A DNA stretch of 46,368 nucleotides from Acidobacteriota bacterium (GTDB taxonomy: Bacteria > Acidobacteriota > Terriglobia > Bryobacterales > Bryobacteraceae): contig JAPKYZ010000070.1 in the NCBI GenBank assembly GCA_026394055.1, forward strand, positions 1 through 46,368. The letters are read 5' to 3'. Below the pieces are notes generated by a model. It worked only from the letters and a program-made list of their open reading frames with translations. It was not told the origin of the DNA and did no database searches. A program made the position numbers and the translations under genes. Below are positions 27,520-36,800 of this stretch, piece by piece. Every line of letters starts with the position of its first letter. The first letter of the stretch is position 1.

Positions 27520-28470
27520 TTGTCCGACCTTCAGCTGGCGACGGATCTCTGTCTTTCGTTGTACGGGCTGAAGGGCGAAGTCCGGCCGATTCCCGACGGG
27601 CGGGCGCAGAACTTCTTCGTCGGCTGCGACGCGAGCCGCTGGCTCTTGAAGATCTTTCAGCACGAGTACTCGAAGAGCCGGATTGAACAGGCAGCAGGGT
27701 TTATCAGCTTTCTGGCGGGCCAGGGCTTTCCCTGCCGCACCTTTCAGCCGTCTCTCCATGGCAACCCGGTAGAGACGGTGGGCGGGCAGGCGGTCGTGCT
27801 GGTTCCCTGGATCGACGGCTTGGGCCTGCTCCCCAATTCGGTCGACAATCCCGGCACCATGCGTGAGATTGGCGTTCTGTGTGGCTGGCTGCATCGGCTG
27901 GGCGGAGAGTACTCGCAGCGGGACGCGTTTAGCTTTTCCGGTAAGGATCGAACGCCCGAGATCGCGCTCCAACGCTTGACGGAGCTGGGTGCGGTTGCTG
28001 ATGAGGGCATCGCGCAGCAGGTCCGGGACCGGTGCCAGATTCTGCGGCAGCTGGGCGACGAGCTTGCGGAAAGCCGGGCGCAGGCCACCCGCGGCATCAT
28101 CCATGGCGATTTCTATTGCACGCACGCCATTTTTCGAGCTGGGCGGCCCGTGGGAGTCATCGACATTCTTGGCGACCTCAACTACCCCGGCTGGGAATTG
28201 ATGCGCGCGTATTTCCAGTCCGCTCCCCCACAGGCCCCGGCCGCCCTCTTCCAGGCCTTCCTCAACGGTTACCGCAGCGAGCAGGTGATCTCCGACGCCG
28301 AGGTGGCCGCAGCATATGATGTCTACCTTTTGCAGCTCACCAGTAGCACCTACGGCTTGCTTCCAAGTTCAGACGCCAACCTTCGGGAGTTTGGAGCTTG
28401 GCGGACGCGGACGGCTATTTGGCTGGCCGCTGAGCGAACCCGTTTGATCCGCGAGTTCACGTCTGCCTGA
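27520..28470 (+). CDS. APH/ChoK-like phosphotransferase (kinase)
   Basis: A 316-residue protein kinase-like phosphotransferase. The only early start is TTG 27520, four bases after the purA stop. Kinase-like features are NFFVGCDASRWLLKIFQHEYS (nucleotide-binding Lys), VVLVPWIDG, IIHGDFYCTHAIF (catalytic-loop HGD, residues about 197-207) and GVIDILGDLNYPGW (metal-binding Asp). In the usual HGDxxxxN pattern the Asn position reads His here (HGDFYCTH). The family phosphorylates small alcohols such as homoserine, choline, aminoglycosides or methylthioribose; no substrate can be assigned. Its placement suggests coupling to purA translation. Confidence 0.75.
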   Translation: MSDLQLATDLCLSLYGLKGEVRPIPDGRAQNFFVGCDASRWLLKIFQHEYSKSRIEQAAGFISFLAGQGFPCRTFQPSLHGNPVETVGGQAVVLVPWIDGLGLLPNSVDNPGTMREIGVLCGWLHRLGGEYSQRDAFSFSGKDRTPEIALQRLTELGAVADEGIAQQVRDRCQILRQLGDELAESRAQATRGIIHGDFYCTHAIFRAGRPVGVIDILGDLNYPGWELMRAYFQSAPPQAPAALFQAFLNGYRSEQVISDAEVAAAYDVYLLQLTSSTYGLLPSSDANLREFGAWRTRTAIWLAAERTRLIREFTSA

Positions 28471-28522
28471 AAGCGACGGCGGTAACGCCATCAGGGGCGG
28501 ATACGATCGGGCAAGGCGAGAT

Positions 28523-29677
28523 CTAAGCCTTCCGGTGAATGATGAGCCGGTCGACCTGCTCCACCGCTCCGCGGCGGCCGAGTGAGATCGGTTGAAACTG
28601 CTCCACCGGACAGCCCAGTAGCTCACCAAACACCTTCGCGGCAAAGCGGGCGTCATTGTGGATCAGCAGGCCGCCGGGCTTGAGTGATCGCACCAGCCCG
28701 GTCATGGCCGCCAACAGTGCCGCCTCCTCAAAATAGAGCAGTAGGTTGGTGGCGATCATGAGTCCGTATTGGCCCGCCGTCGCGGTGCATTGCGTGGTGA
28801 TGTCCATCTCGAAACCGCAGACCGGACGCGTGGCCAGATGCGCCAGCACTTCCGGCCGGATGTCCGCGCAGTCCAGCCCTGCCTCGACAATCCCCGGCAC
28901 TGCGAGCAGCCGGTCCAGCTGATAGGCGGTGAGCGGAGTCGCATCCGAAAAATCTTCCCGGCGCGTGAGATCGAGGCCCGGACCGACCAGCAGCGTGCGC
29001 CCCGCAGGCACCTTCGACCGCTCGATCCACCGCAACGCCTCATCCAACACGAGAGTCTGCTCCGGTGCGGTATCCGAACTCAGGCCCCGCTGCTGATAGA
29101 GCTGATCGAGCACCTCCCGCCGATCCGGCCGCTGCGCCGCTTGAGGGCCTTTACGAGCCAGAAACTGCATGGTATGGCGGAAGCACGCATCAGACGTCCA
29201 CGCTTCGGGAAGCGAGAGGAAGAGCCGGCGGACTAAGCGGCAACGTTCATCCGCCACGCCAGCTGAGCGCTCCTGAAAGTCGGCAAAGCGAGCGCGCACC
29301 GGCGCGGGCATCTCGGTGGGACCAGAGGCGGCCAGACGGACGGGGTCAATCGGTTCAAGCGGGGTAAAGCGGCGGGACTGGAGGACGTAATAGGTGACGT
29401 GTTCGGCTGAGCCTTCGCGAATGCGCTCGGCGAGCCGACGGCGCTGGGTGTCTCGGTAGTGGGGAAATGTCGCAGCGGTGAGGCCGAGCTGAGCTGCCAC
29501 TTCGTGCACTTGAGCGGGAAAATCGGAGAATCCGAGGTCCCGCACTGCCGCCGACGGGCATCGCTGCGACGGGCCGGTTTGGGCAAAGCAAGGTTCAACA
29601 AAAATGGCCGCCCACTGCGCCAACCAGCTTCGACGGGTGAGCGTCGAAGCTGGTATTGGCATCATTGGTGCGGCCAT
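28523..29677 (-). CDS. Methyltransferase-like protein with a Tat-like N-terminus
   Basis: A 384-residue protein. ATG 29677 is used; ATGs at 29665 and 29662 are alternatives. The C-terminal half resembles an SAM-dependent methyltransferase late fold: GLMIATNLLLYFEEAALLA and GLVRSLKPGGLLIHND (motifs IV-VI region), though motif I is not clear. The middle part (about 60-280) is unfamiliar. The N-terminus TRRSWLAQWAAIF followed by EPCFAQ looks like a twin-arginine signal, which would be odd for an SAM enzyme. A perfect 12-bp hairpin covers the Arg-Arg codons. It lies 18 bases downstream of the FKBP gene in the same direction. Function is uncertain. Confidence 0.6.
   Translation of the reverse strand: MAAPMMPIPASTLTRRSWLAQWAAIFVEPCFAQTGPSQRCPSAAVRDLGFSDFPAQVHEVAAQLGLTAATFPHYRDTQRRRLAERIREGSAEHVTYYVLQSRRFTPLEPIDPVRLAASGPTEMPAPVRARFADFQERSAGVADERCRLVRRLFLSLPEAWTSDACFRHTMQFLARKGPQAAQRPDRREVLDQLYQQRGLSSDTAPEQTLVLDEALRWIERSKVPAGRTLLVGPGLDLTRREDFSDATPLTAYQLDRLLAVPGIVEAGLDCADIRPEVLAHLATRPVCGFEMDITTQCTATAGQYGLMIATNLLLYFEEAALLAAMTGLVRSLKPGGLLIHNDARFAAKVFGELLGCPVEQFQPISLGRRGAVEQVDRLIIHRKA
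29623..29654 (-). promoter_or_regulatory. Perfect 12-bp hairpin at the start of the methyltransferase-like gene
   Basis: ACCAGCTTCGAC at 29623-29634 is exactly complementary to GTCGAAGCTGGT at 29643-29654, with an 8-base loop. On the minus-strand transcript it begins 42 bases after the FKBP stop and sits within codons 9-18 of the following gene. It could attenuate translation, stop part of the FKBP transcription, or mark that the true start lies further downstream. Confidence 0.5.
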
Positions 29678-29695
29678 GCGCGAAAGAAACAGCGG

Positions 29696-30526
29696 TTACG
29701 GCTTGGCGCCGACGATTTCCAGCAGCTCGATCTCAAAGACCAGCGCCGCACCACCGGGGATGCCGGGGCGGCCGCCGTCACCATAGGCGAGATCGGACGG
29801 GCAGACCAGTTGGGCCTTGCCGCCCACCTTCATCTTCTGCACGCCTTCGGTCCAGCACGGAACCACGCCGTTCAGCGGGAACTGCGCCGGTTCGTTGCGC
29901 TTGTAGGAGCTGTCAAACTCGGAGCCGTCCACCAGAGTGCCGCGATAGTGCACCTTCACGGTGTCGGTGGCCTTGGGCGAGGCGCCCGTGCCGGGGGTGA
30001 TGTCGCGATAGACCAAGCCCGTGGCTGACTTCTCAGCACCCGGAGCCGTGGCGGCCTTGGCCAGGTAAGCGGCCGAATCGCCCTTTTGCTTTTCGGCGAT
30101 GCGCTTGCCGCGGCCTTCGGCGAGGCCCTGGATCTTCGGGCCCCATTCGGTGATCTCGACCGCGGGGGTCTTAGCGGCAGCGTCCGACAACGCGCGTTTC
30201 ACGATGTCGAGCTCAGCCGGGGACAGGTCAAACTGGCCGAGCGAACGATAGATCGACAGGCCCAGGGAGTAGATGATTTTCTCTTCGTCAGTGGTCATAG
30301 GAGCGGGAGTGGCAGGTTTCGCAGTAGCAGCAGGCTTGGCAGCGGCCACCGGCTTCGCCGCAGCGGCAGGCTTCGCGCCAGCCACAACGGGCTTGGCCGC
30401 CGCAGCCGGTTTAGCCGGAGCAGCCGCCGCGGGCTTCGCCGCAGTGGCCTTCGGAGCAGCCGTCGCCGCCTTCGGCGCGGGAGCCTGCGCTAGGAAAAGC
30501 GCCATCAGTGCAGGGGTTAGAATCAC
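29696..30526 (-). CDS. FKBP-type peptidyl-prolyl isomerase with Ala/Lys/Pro repeat linker
   Basis: A 276-residue exported isomerase. The start is GTG 30526 (an ATG at 30505 is possible). A short signal segment (LTPALMALFLAQAP) is followed by about 55 residues of low-complexity AKPAAA-type repeats (residues about 17-75). An FKBP N-terminal dimerisation-like part follows (DEEKIIYSLGLSIYRSLGQ), then the FKBP domain from about 160: VKVHYRGTLVDGSEFDSSY, VVPCWTEGVQKMKVGGKAQL, SDLAYGDGG, GGAALVFEIELLEI. The Tyr, Asp, Trp, Tyr and Phe pocket residues are all present, so it should be active as a Mip/FkpA-like periplasmic foldase. The methyltransferase-like gene follows 18 bases later. Confidence 0.93.
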   Translation of the reverse strand: MILTPALMALFLAQAPAPKAATAAPKATAAKPAAAAPAKPAAAAKPVVAGAKPAAAAKPVAAAKPAATAKPATPAPMTTDEEKIIYSLGLSIYRSLGQFDLSPAELDIVKRALSDAAAKTPAVEITEWGPKIQGLAEGRGKRIAEKQKGDSAAYLAKAATAPGAEKSATGLVYRDITPGTGASPKATDTVKVHYRGTLVDGSEFDSSYKRNEPAQFPLNGVVPCWTEGVQKMKVGGKAQLVCPSDLAYGDGGRPGIPGGAALVFEIELLEIVGAKP

Positions 30527-30635
30527 CCCTCTAGGCTAGCATTGGCGGCTAAGTCTCCCAATTCGGCCATCATCATCGCCGCAAACACCAATTCACGCGG
30601 CGGGTCCGCACCGTAGAATGTCTTTTAGGACAACC

Positions 30636-30938
30636 ATGACCATCGCCACCGGCATCGAGATCCCGCTGGAGCAACTCCATCAGATCTGTCAGCGCTATCA
30701 GATCCACGAGCTGTCCCTGTTTGGCTCAGCGGCACGAGGCGAAATGCGAGCCGATTCAGACATCGACCTGCTGGTCGAGTTTGCTCCAGACACCCACCTC
30801 GGTTGGCGCTTCTTCGACCTGGAAATCGAACTAGCGGATCTGTTTGGCCGCAAGGTGGACTTGGGCACGAAAGCCTCACTGAAGCCACGAGTGAGAGCCA
30901 ACGTTTTGCGGGACGCCCGGGTCATCTATGCGGCATGA
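30636..30938 (+). CDS. mntA: MntA-type nucleotidyltransferase antitoxin
   Basis: A 100-residue minimal nucleotidyltransferase starting at ATG 30636, which has AGGA five bases upstream; an ATG at 30618 lacks this. The core FGSAARG (29-35) and DSDIDLLVEF (40-49, with Asp42 and Asp44) form the metal-binding active site. In the MntA/HepT type VII system this enzyme adds AMP to a Tyr of the HepT toxin and neutralises it. It overlaps the hepT start by 11 bases. All catalytic residues are present. Confidence 0.9.
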   Translation: MTIATGIEIPLEQLHQICQRYQIHELSLFGSAARGEMRADSDIDLLVEFAPDTHLGWRFFDLEIELADLFGRKVDLGTKASLKPRVRANVLRDARVIYAA

Positions 30939-31290
30939 TGACCTTTACCTGGAAGACGCGCTGAAAGCGATGGCGGAACTGCGCGAGTTTCTGGTTGGGA
31001 TCACCCGCGAAGACTTCCTGGCGGATCGCCTGAAGCAATCCTTTGTGTTTCACCGTCTGGTGATCATCGGCGAGGCGTGTGTCAGCGTCAGCCCCATCTA
31101 CCGGTCAAAGTATCCCGAAGTGCCGTGGCGTCAGATCTCGGGCCTGCGCAACCGCTTGGTGCATGCCTATTTCGATCTCGATCTGACGTTGGTCTGGGAC
31201 ACGGCATCAACTGATCTGGACAAATTGGCGGCCCAGCTGAAAAGGATTTTGGACGCAGAGTTTCCAGATGATCGTGAGGTCGCGGGCTAA
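30928..31290 (+). CDS. hepT: HepT-like (DUF86) RNase toxin
   Basis: A 120-residue HEPN-domain protein. The RX4-6HXY ribonuclease motif is intact: R74 N R L V H79 A Y81. Tyr81 is the residue AMPylated by MntA in characterised systems. It opens MRHDDLYLEDALKAM and contains FHRLVIIGEA and PWRQISGLRNRLVHAYF, all typical of DUF86. It is translationally coupled to mntA. It converges on the fumarase gene with 21 bases between stops. Confidence 0.9.
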   Translation: MRHDDLYLEDALKAMAELREFLVGITREDFLADRLKQSFVFHRLVIIGEACVSVSPIYRSKYPEVPWRQISGLRNRLVHAYFDLDLTLVWDTASTDLDKLAAQLKRILDAEFPDDREVAG

Positions 31291-31311
31291 AGAGTTGGGA
31301 CTTCGCCCAGG

Positions 31312-32838
31312 CTAGTGCGCGCTGCCCGCACCCACCTCAGCCAGCTGCTCGCCCGTCTCCTTCAAGACATCCGCATGCAGCGAGTTGCCGTGGGCGTCCA
31401 TGGTGACGATGGCGGCGAAGTCTTCGGCTTGGAGGTGCCACATCGCCTCGGGAATGCCGAACTCCATCAGGTTGACGCCTAGCACCTTCTTCAACGTGCG
31501 CGCGTAGAACTGCGCCGCGCCGCCGATGCCGTGGAGGTAGACGGCACCGTATTCCTTCATCGCGGCTAGCGTCTTGGCGCCCATGCCGCCTTTGCCGACG
31601 ACGGCGCGGACGCCGTAGGTCTTGATCACGTAGCCCTGGTAGGGCTCTTCACGGATGGAGGTGGTGGGTCCGGCGGCCTTGACCACCCACTCGTCGCCTT
31701 GCTTCATCATCACCGGGCCGCAGTGGTAGAGGATGGCACCGTTCAAATCGACCGGCGGCGCATGGTGCATCAGGTGCGCGTGGATGGCGTCGCGGCCAGT
31801 GTACATCTCACCACGGATCAGCACGATGTCGCCCACCTTCAAGCTGCGGACCTGCGCTTCGGTGAGCGGCGCGGTGAGCACCACTTCGCGACCGGTGAGC
31901 GGGAAGCCTTCGGCCTGGGCCATCTTTTCCACCGGGCGCTCCGGATCGCGGTAGAGCCACTGCGTGATCGCGCCGTTCTGCGCGTCCAGGCGTACACCCA
32001 AACGGCGGAAGGCCCAGCATTCATAGGCCACGGAGACGAAGAAGCTGGCCGGAAGGCGGTTGGCCGCCATCACCTTGCAGCCGATCAGGGAACTCTTGCC
32101 GCCGAAGCCCATCGGGCCGACGCCGATCTGGTTGGCTTCGTCCATCACTTCCTGCTCCAGCTGCGCCAGCTCCGGCACTGGGTTCAAGTCATCCAGCGTG
32201 CGGAACAACTGATACTTGGCCAACATGTAGCCATGGCCGCGATCACTGCCGATGCAGACGCCCAGCGCGCCCGGCGCACAGCCCTGCCCTTGCGCCTGCC
32301 ACACCGCATGCAGCAGACACTTCTTCACACCAGCCAGATCGCGCCCGGCGTAGCCCAGGTGGTCGAGCGTGGCGGGCAGCGAGTACTGGATGTTCTTGTT
32401 CTCGCAGCCGCCGCCCTTCAGGATCAGCTTCACCTCGATCTCGTCCTTCTCCCACTGCTCAAAGTGAATGACCGGAGTCTCGACCCCTAAGTTGTCGCCG
32501 GAGTTGGTGCCGGTGAGCGAGTCCACCGAATTGGGCCGCAGCTTGCCGCGCTTGGTGGCCTCCGCCACCGCTTCCTTGATGGCCTTCTTGATGAGAAGCT
32601 GATTGGTCCCCACGGGCGTATGCACGTCAAAGGTGGGCATGCCGGTGTCCTGGCAGATGGGGCCGGAATCATCGGCGGCCATATCGATGTTGGTGGCGAT
32701 GATCGACAGTGCCTGCGACGCCTGGGTGTTCGGCGTTTCGTTGGCCATCGCCAAGCCCATGGCGGCGCGAACGTCAGGGGGCAGGTTGGTCGCGGTCTGG
32801 GTAATCAGCTCGATCAGAGAGGACTTGAGAAATTCCAT
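31312..32838 (-). CDS. Fumarate hydratase class I (single-chain, iron-sulfur)
   Basis: A 508-residue class I fumarase hydrating fumarate to malate in the TCA cycle. I choose ATG 32838 (MEFLKSSLIELITQT); an in-frame extension to 32937 would overlap vapB. The N-terminal alpha region carries the likely [4Fe-4S] ligands Cys62 (GPICQDTGMP), Cys187 (GQGCAPG) and the Cys in SSLIGCKV near 275. The beta region holds GDIVLIRGEMYTGRDAIHAHL, YHCGPVM, AAGPTTSIRE and VVGKGGMG. Both halves are present in one chain. It stands alone on the minus strand between two toxin-antitoxin operons, both on the plus strand. AGAGGGG sits almost directly against the start codon. Confidence 0.95.
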   Translation of the reverse strand: MEFLKSSLIELITQTATNLPPDVRAAMGLAMANETPNTQASQALSIIATNIDMAADDSGPICQDTGMPTFDVHTPVGTNQLLIKKAIKEAVAEATKRGKLRPNSVDSLTGTNSGDNLGVETPVIHFEQWEKDEIEVKLILKGGGCENKNIQYSLPATLDHLGYAGRDLAGVKKCLLHAVWQAQGQGCAPGALGVCIGSDRGHGYMLAKYQLFRTLDDLNPVPELAQLEQEVMDEANQIGVGPMGFGGKSSLIGCKVMAANRLPASFFVSVAYECWAFRRLGVRLDAQNGAITQWLYRDPERPVEKMAQAEGFPLTGREVVLTAPLTEAQVRSLKVGDIVLIRGEMYTGRDAIHAHLMHHAPPVDLNGAILYHCGPVMMKQGDEWVVKAAGPTTSIREEPYQGYVIKTYGVRAVVGKGGMGAKTLAAMKEYGAVYLHGIGGAAQFYARTLKKVLGVNLMEFGIPEAMWHLQAEDFAAIVTMDAHGNSLHADVLKETGEQLAEVGAGSAH

Positions 32839-32927
32839 CCCCTCTAGTTTAGTGCCGGATGTGCAAGGCAGCGCAAACGGCGGAGCGTTCACCCTCCCGC
32901 GACAAACATCGATGCTAAGCTGCTTTT

Positions 32928-33173
32928 GTGCGGACAACGCTGGACCTGGACGAGCAACTGTTGAAGCAAGCCAAGAAGCGCGCCATCGATGAGGGCGTCA
33001 GCTTGAAGGCACTGGTCGAGCAAGCGTTGAACGCATATCTGGCACCACCGGTTCCCAAGCGCGCCTACCGGCTACGCTGGCGGACTGAGGGCGGTGGCGT
33101 AAAGCCTGGCGTTGACCTCGCAGACTGGAGTGCGCTCCGTGACCGTATGGATGGCGCAGGCAGTACTGAATGA
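32928..33173 (+). CDS. vapB: VapB-type antitoxin
   Basis: An 81-residue protein starting at GTG 32928. The N-terminus RTTLDLDEQLLKQAKKRA, then VSLKALVEQALNAYLA, is a ribbon-helix-helix DNA-binding fold typical of VapB antitoxins. The C-terminal part (DLADWSALRDRMDG) would wrap the toxin. It overlaps vapC by 4 bases (ATGA). The 89 bases between this start and the fumarase start must hold its promoter and operator. Confidence 0.85.
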   Translation: MRTTLDLDEQLLKQAKKRAIDEGVSLKALVEQALNAYLAPPVPKRAYRLRWRTEGGGVKPGVDLADWSALRDRMDGAGSTE

Positions 33174-33604
33174 TCGCGCTTGACACAAGTATCCTGGTCT
33201 ACGCTAGGCGCGCCGAATCGCCCCATCACTTGGAGGCCAAGACACTGGTGGAGCAGCTGGCCAACGGCAGCCGCAGTTGGGCCCTGCCCTGGCCGTGCGT
33301 CTATGAGTTCCTGAAGGTGGTCACCCATCGCGCCGTGTTCAAGATACCCACGCCGCTCCCGCGTGCGCTGAGTGATCTGGCGATGTTGCTGAGTTCGCCC
33401 AGCGTCAGCCTGCTGGGTCAGGGTCCCGCACATTGGGACACATTGAGCGCCGTACTAGGCCGATCCGAGTCCACCGGTAGCCAGATCTACGACGGCAGCA
33501 TCGCCGCCCTGTGTCTCGAACACGGCGTCGACGAGATCTGGACCGTCAACACGAAGCACTTCCAGAAGTTCACATCGCTCCGCTGCCACAACCCGTTCGC
33601 TTGA
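33170..33604 (+). CDS. vapC: VapC-type PIN-domain RNase toxin
   Basis: A 144-residue PIN-domain protein. The acidic active-site residues visible are Asp5 (ALDTSILVYA), Glu46 (VYEFLKVV) and Asp108 (YDGSIAALCLEHG). The fourth position, usually Asp in a T-x-D-x-x-F motif, reads Asn127 in WTVNTKHF, as in some VapC branches. It is coupled to vapB. Three of four acidic positions are kept, so metal binding and activity remain plausible. Confidence 0.88.
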   Translation: MIALDTSILVYARRAESPHHLEAKTLVEQLANGSRSWALPWPCVYEFLKVVTHRAVFKIPTPLPRALSDLAMLLSSPSVSLLGQGPAHWDTLSAVLGRSESTGSQIYDGSIAALCLEHGVDEIWTVNTKHFQKFTSLRCHNPFA

Positions 33605-33622
33605 GAACCCCGTGAGATCTCT

Positions 33623-33640
33623 GTTGGCCCCCTTGCCAAC
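33623..33640 (+). terminator. Possible hairpin after vapC
   Basis: GTTGGC at 33623-33628 and GCCAAC at 33635-33640 form a 6-bp stem with a 6-base loop, 18 bases past the vapC stop. No T-run follows. The remaining 170 bases up to the next gene show no gene; AGAGG just before ATG 33815 is a good ribosome binding site. Confidence 0.3.
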
Positions 33641-33814
33641 GACGGCGGGCCGTGACAAAATATTTCAGATTTTACTGAAGGCCTCCCCGTGACGCGGCCC
33701 ATCTCCGCTCACTGTGTGCCGTCGGCGAAGTCGGCCGACGAGGGCCGTAAGAAACCGGATGCCAGTCGAGGGGTCGCTTGGCGTTCCGGCCAATGGAGAT
33801 GAGGTAGAGGTTTT

Positions 33815-36800
33815 ATGAAGAAATTGATGTTCGTCCTGCTGGCGCAATGTCTCGCCGCCAGCGCCTGGGCTCAGCAGAGCCGTGGCAACTTTTTCGGCAG
33901 TGTGACTGATTCCTCCGGTGCCGCTATTGCCGGGGCCAAAGTCACCATCACGGCCGTCGCCACCAACACGGTCACCACCTATGAGACGAATGCTGAAGGC
34001 AACTATTCGGCACCGCTGCTGGTGGTGGGTGCCTACAGCATCAGCGTTGAACGGCAGGGCTTCAAGCGCGCCGTCCGCAGCGGACTGAATCTCGCGGTGG
34101 ACCAGCGCTCCCAGGTGGACTTTACGCTCGATGTGGGCGGCGTCACCGAGACCATCGAGGTCCGTGGCGAAGCGGCGCTGGTCGACACCGGCTCAGCCAC
34201 CGTGGGCAAGGTGGTGGAGAACCGCCGCGTGGTGGAACTACCGTTGAATGGCCGCAACGCGCTGGCGCTAACGCTGCTGACGCCGAGCGTCAAATCAAAC
34301 GCGGGCCCCACCAACTCAGGCTTCGGCGATCGCGGCATTCAGCTTTCTTCCATCTCGATCAACGGCGGACCGAATGCCATGAACGCCCAAGCGCTCGATG
34401 GCGGCAACAACATCCAGAGCTACATTGGCGAAGTGGCCATCAGCCCCGCCGTGGACGCGGTGGAAGAGTTCAAGGTGCAATCGGGCACCATGTCGGCCGA
34501 GTTTGGCTTTACCGGTGGCGGCGTGATCAACATGGTGACCAAGAGCGGCACCAACCAGATCCACGGCACGGCCTATGAGTTTCTGCGCAACCAGCAGTTG
34601 GACGCGCGCAACACGTTTGCGGCCTCTAAGCCGCCGTTCCGCTACAACCAGTACGGAGCCTCCGCGGGCGGGCCGGTGATCAAGGACCGGACGTTCTTTT
34701 TCGGCAATTGGGAAGAGTACAAGTACCGCCGCTCCACTGCGCCCATCGGCTCCTTCCCGACGGCGCTGCAGCGCACGGGCGACTTCTCTGACCTGTTCGA
34801 TACGGCGGGCCGTCAGGTGGTGGTCTACGACCCCTCCACCACGCGTGCCAACCCCAACGGCGCGGGCTTTGTGCGCGACCCTTTCACCGGCAACAAGATC
34901 CCCACCAATCGCCTTGACCCGGTGGCGCTGAAGATCAACGAGTTCTATCCGCTGCCCAACCGCACGCCGACCGACCGCTTCACCAACGCCAACAACTTCC
35001 AGAACGTCGCCAGCGAAGTGCGCAACATGCGGCAGTACACCATCAAGGGTGATCACCGGTTCAGCGACAAGAACTCGATGTTCGCGCGCTATTCCTACTT
35101 CCTGCATGAGACCGACAACGGCGGCAGCGTCTACCCCAACCCGGTGGTCTCCAAGCGCGACGACGCGCTCGAGAACAAGAACTTCGTGCTCTCCGACACG
35201 CACACCTTTGCTCCAACGCTGCTGAACGAACTGCGCCTGGGCGTGACGCGCGGCTACTTCCCGTTCGTCGTCCGCAGCTTCGGTGGCGGCTGGCCGGGCA
35301 AGCTGGGCTTGCCTTCCACGGTGCCCGCCGATACCTTCCCCGGTATCTCAAACGGCCTCGCCGGCTTCAACACGGGCACCGCTGGCCTGCGCGCCAGCAT
35401 CAACACGCAGATCTTCGACATGGTTACCAAGATCGCGGGTAACCACACAGTGAAGGTCGGCTTCGACTTCCGCACGCTGCAGGGCAACAACCTGCAACGC
35501 AGCTCGCCCTCGGGCAACTTTAGCTTCAGCGCGGGCTTGACCGGCAATCCGCAATCGCCCGCGGGCAATGGCTCCGGCTACGCCAGCTTCCTGTTGGGTG
35601 AAGTGGCCAGCGCCAGCGGTACGACCCACTTGGGCGAATCACAGCGCGGCAAGACCTATTCGGTGTTCGTCCAGGATGACTGGAAAGTCACCCGCCGCTT
35701 GACGCTGAACGTCGGCCTGCGCTGGGACTATCAGACGCAGCCGCTTGAAGCCAACGACGGCGTCACCAACTTTGACCCAACTCTCGTGCTGCCCAACGGA
35801 CTTGTCGGCGGCATCGTTTTCGCCGGCGTCAACGGCCAGCCCCGCAACTTCCGCAAAAGGGACATCAACGACTTTAGCCCGCGCCTGGGCTTTGCCTGGG
35901 ACGTGCTGGGCAACGGCAAGACCGTTCTGCGCGGTGGCTACGGCGCCTACTACCCCTCACAGTTCTGGCGCGAGAACTACGGCAGCGTGAACGGCTTTGC
36001 CAACACATCCACCAACTATGTGGCCAGCAACGCCAACGTTCGGGCCTTCAAGCTGAGTGATGGCCCGCCCACGGCGTTCATTCAGCCGCAGGGCCGCAAC
36101 CTGGGCGCGGCGGCCTTCCTGGGCCAGACCTTCAGCTATGACGAGACGCTGGGCACCACGCCGGTGTCGCACCAGTTCTCGATGTCAGCCCAGCATCAGT
36201 TGCCGGGCCGCGTGCTGGTGGACGTCTCCTACACCGGCAACATCGGCAGCCACTTCACCGCGGGCGGCTATGACATGAATCAGCTGGACAACAAGTATCT
36301 CGCGCTGGGACTGGACCTGCAACAGAACGTGCCGAACCCCTATGCCGGCAAAGTGCCCGGCGCGCTGGGTGCGGCCACCATTACGCGTGAGCAGTCCCTG
36401 CGTCCGTTCCCTTACTACCAGGGCCTGACCGTCCGCAATCCCCGCATGGGCCACTATACTTCCCACCTGTTCATCGTCAGCGTGGAGAAGCGCATGTCCA
36501 AGGGCTTGACGTTGATGTTCAACTTCACCGGCGGCAAGATCATCTCCGAAGGCCTGGGCACTCCGGTGAACTTCGGCGCCATTGAACAGACCAACCAGAT
36601 CAGCTATCAGGATTCGAAGTTCAACCGCCGGCTGGAACGGTCGGTTGACCCCACCGACGTCTCCAAGCGTGCTGTGGTCAGCTTGCTCTATGAGCTGCCC
36701 TTCGGCCGCGGTGCGGGCTTGGTGAACAAGGTGATCGGTGGCTGGCAGGTGAACTCGATCGGCATCATGCAGACTGGCCTGCCCGTGCTGATTGGTGGCG

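Noticed and set aside
30301..30480. Tandem DNA repeat in the FKBP gene
   Set aside because: The repetition encodes a normal low-complexity Ala/Lys/Pro linker in frame and varies at codon level; not a separate repeat element.
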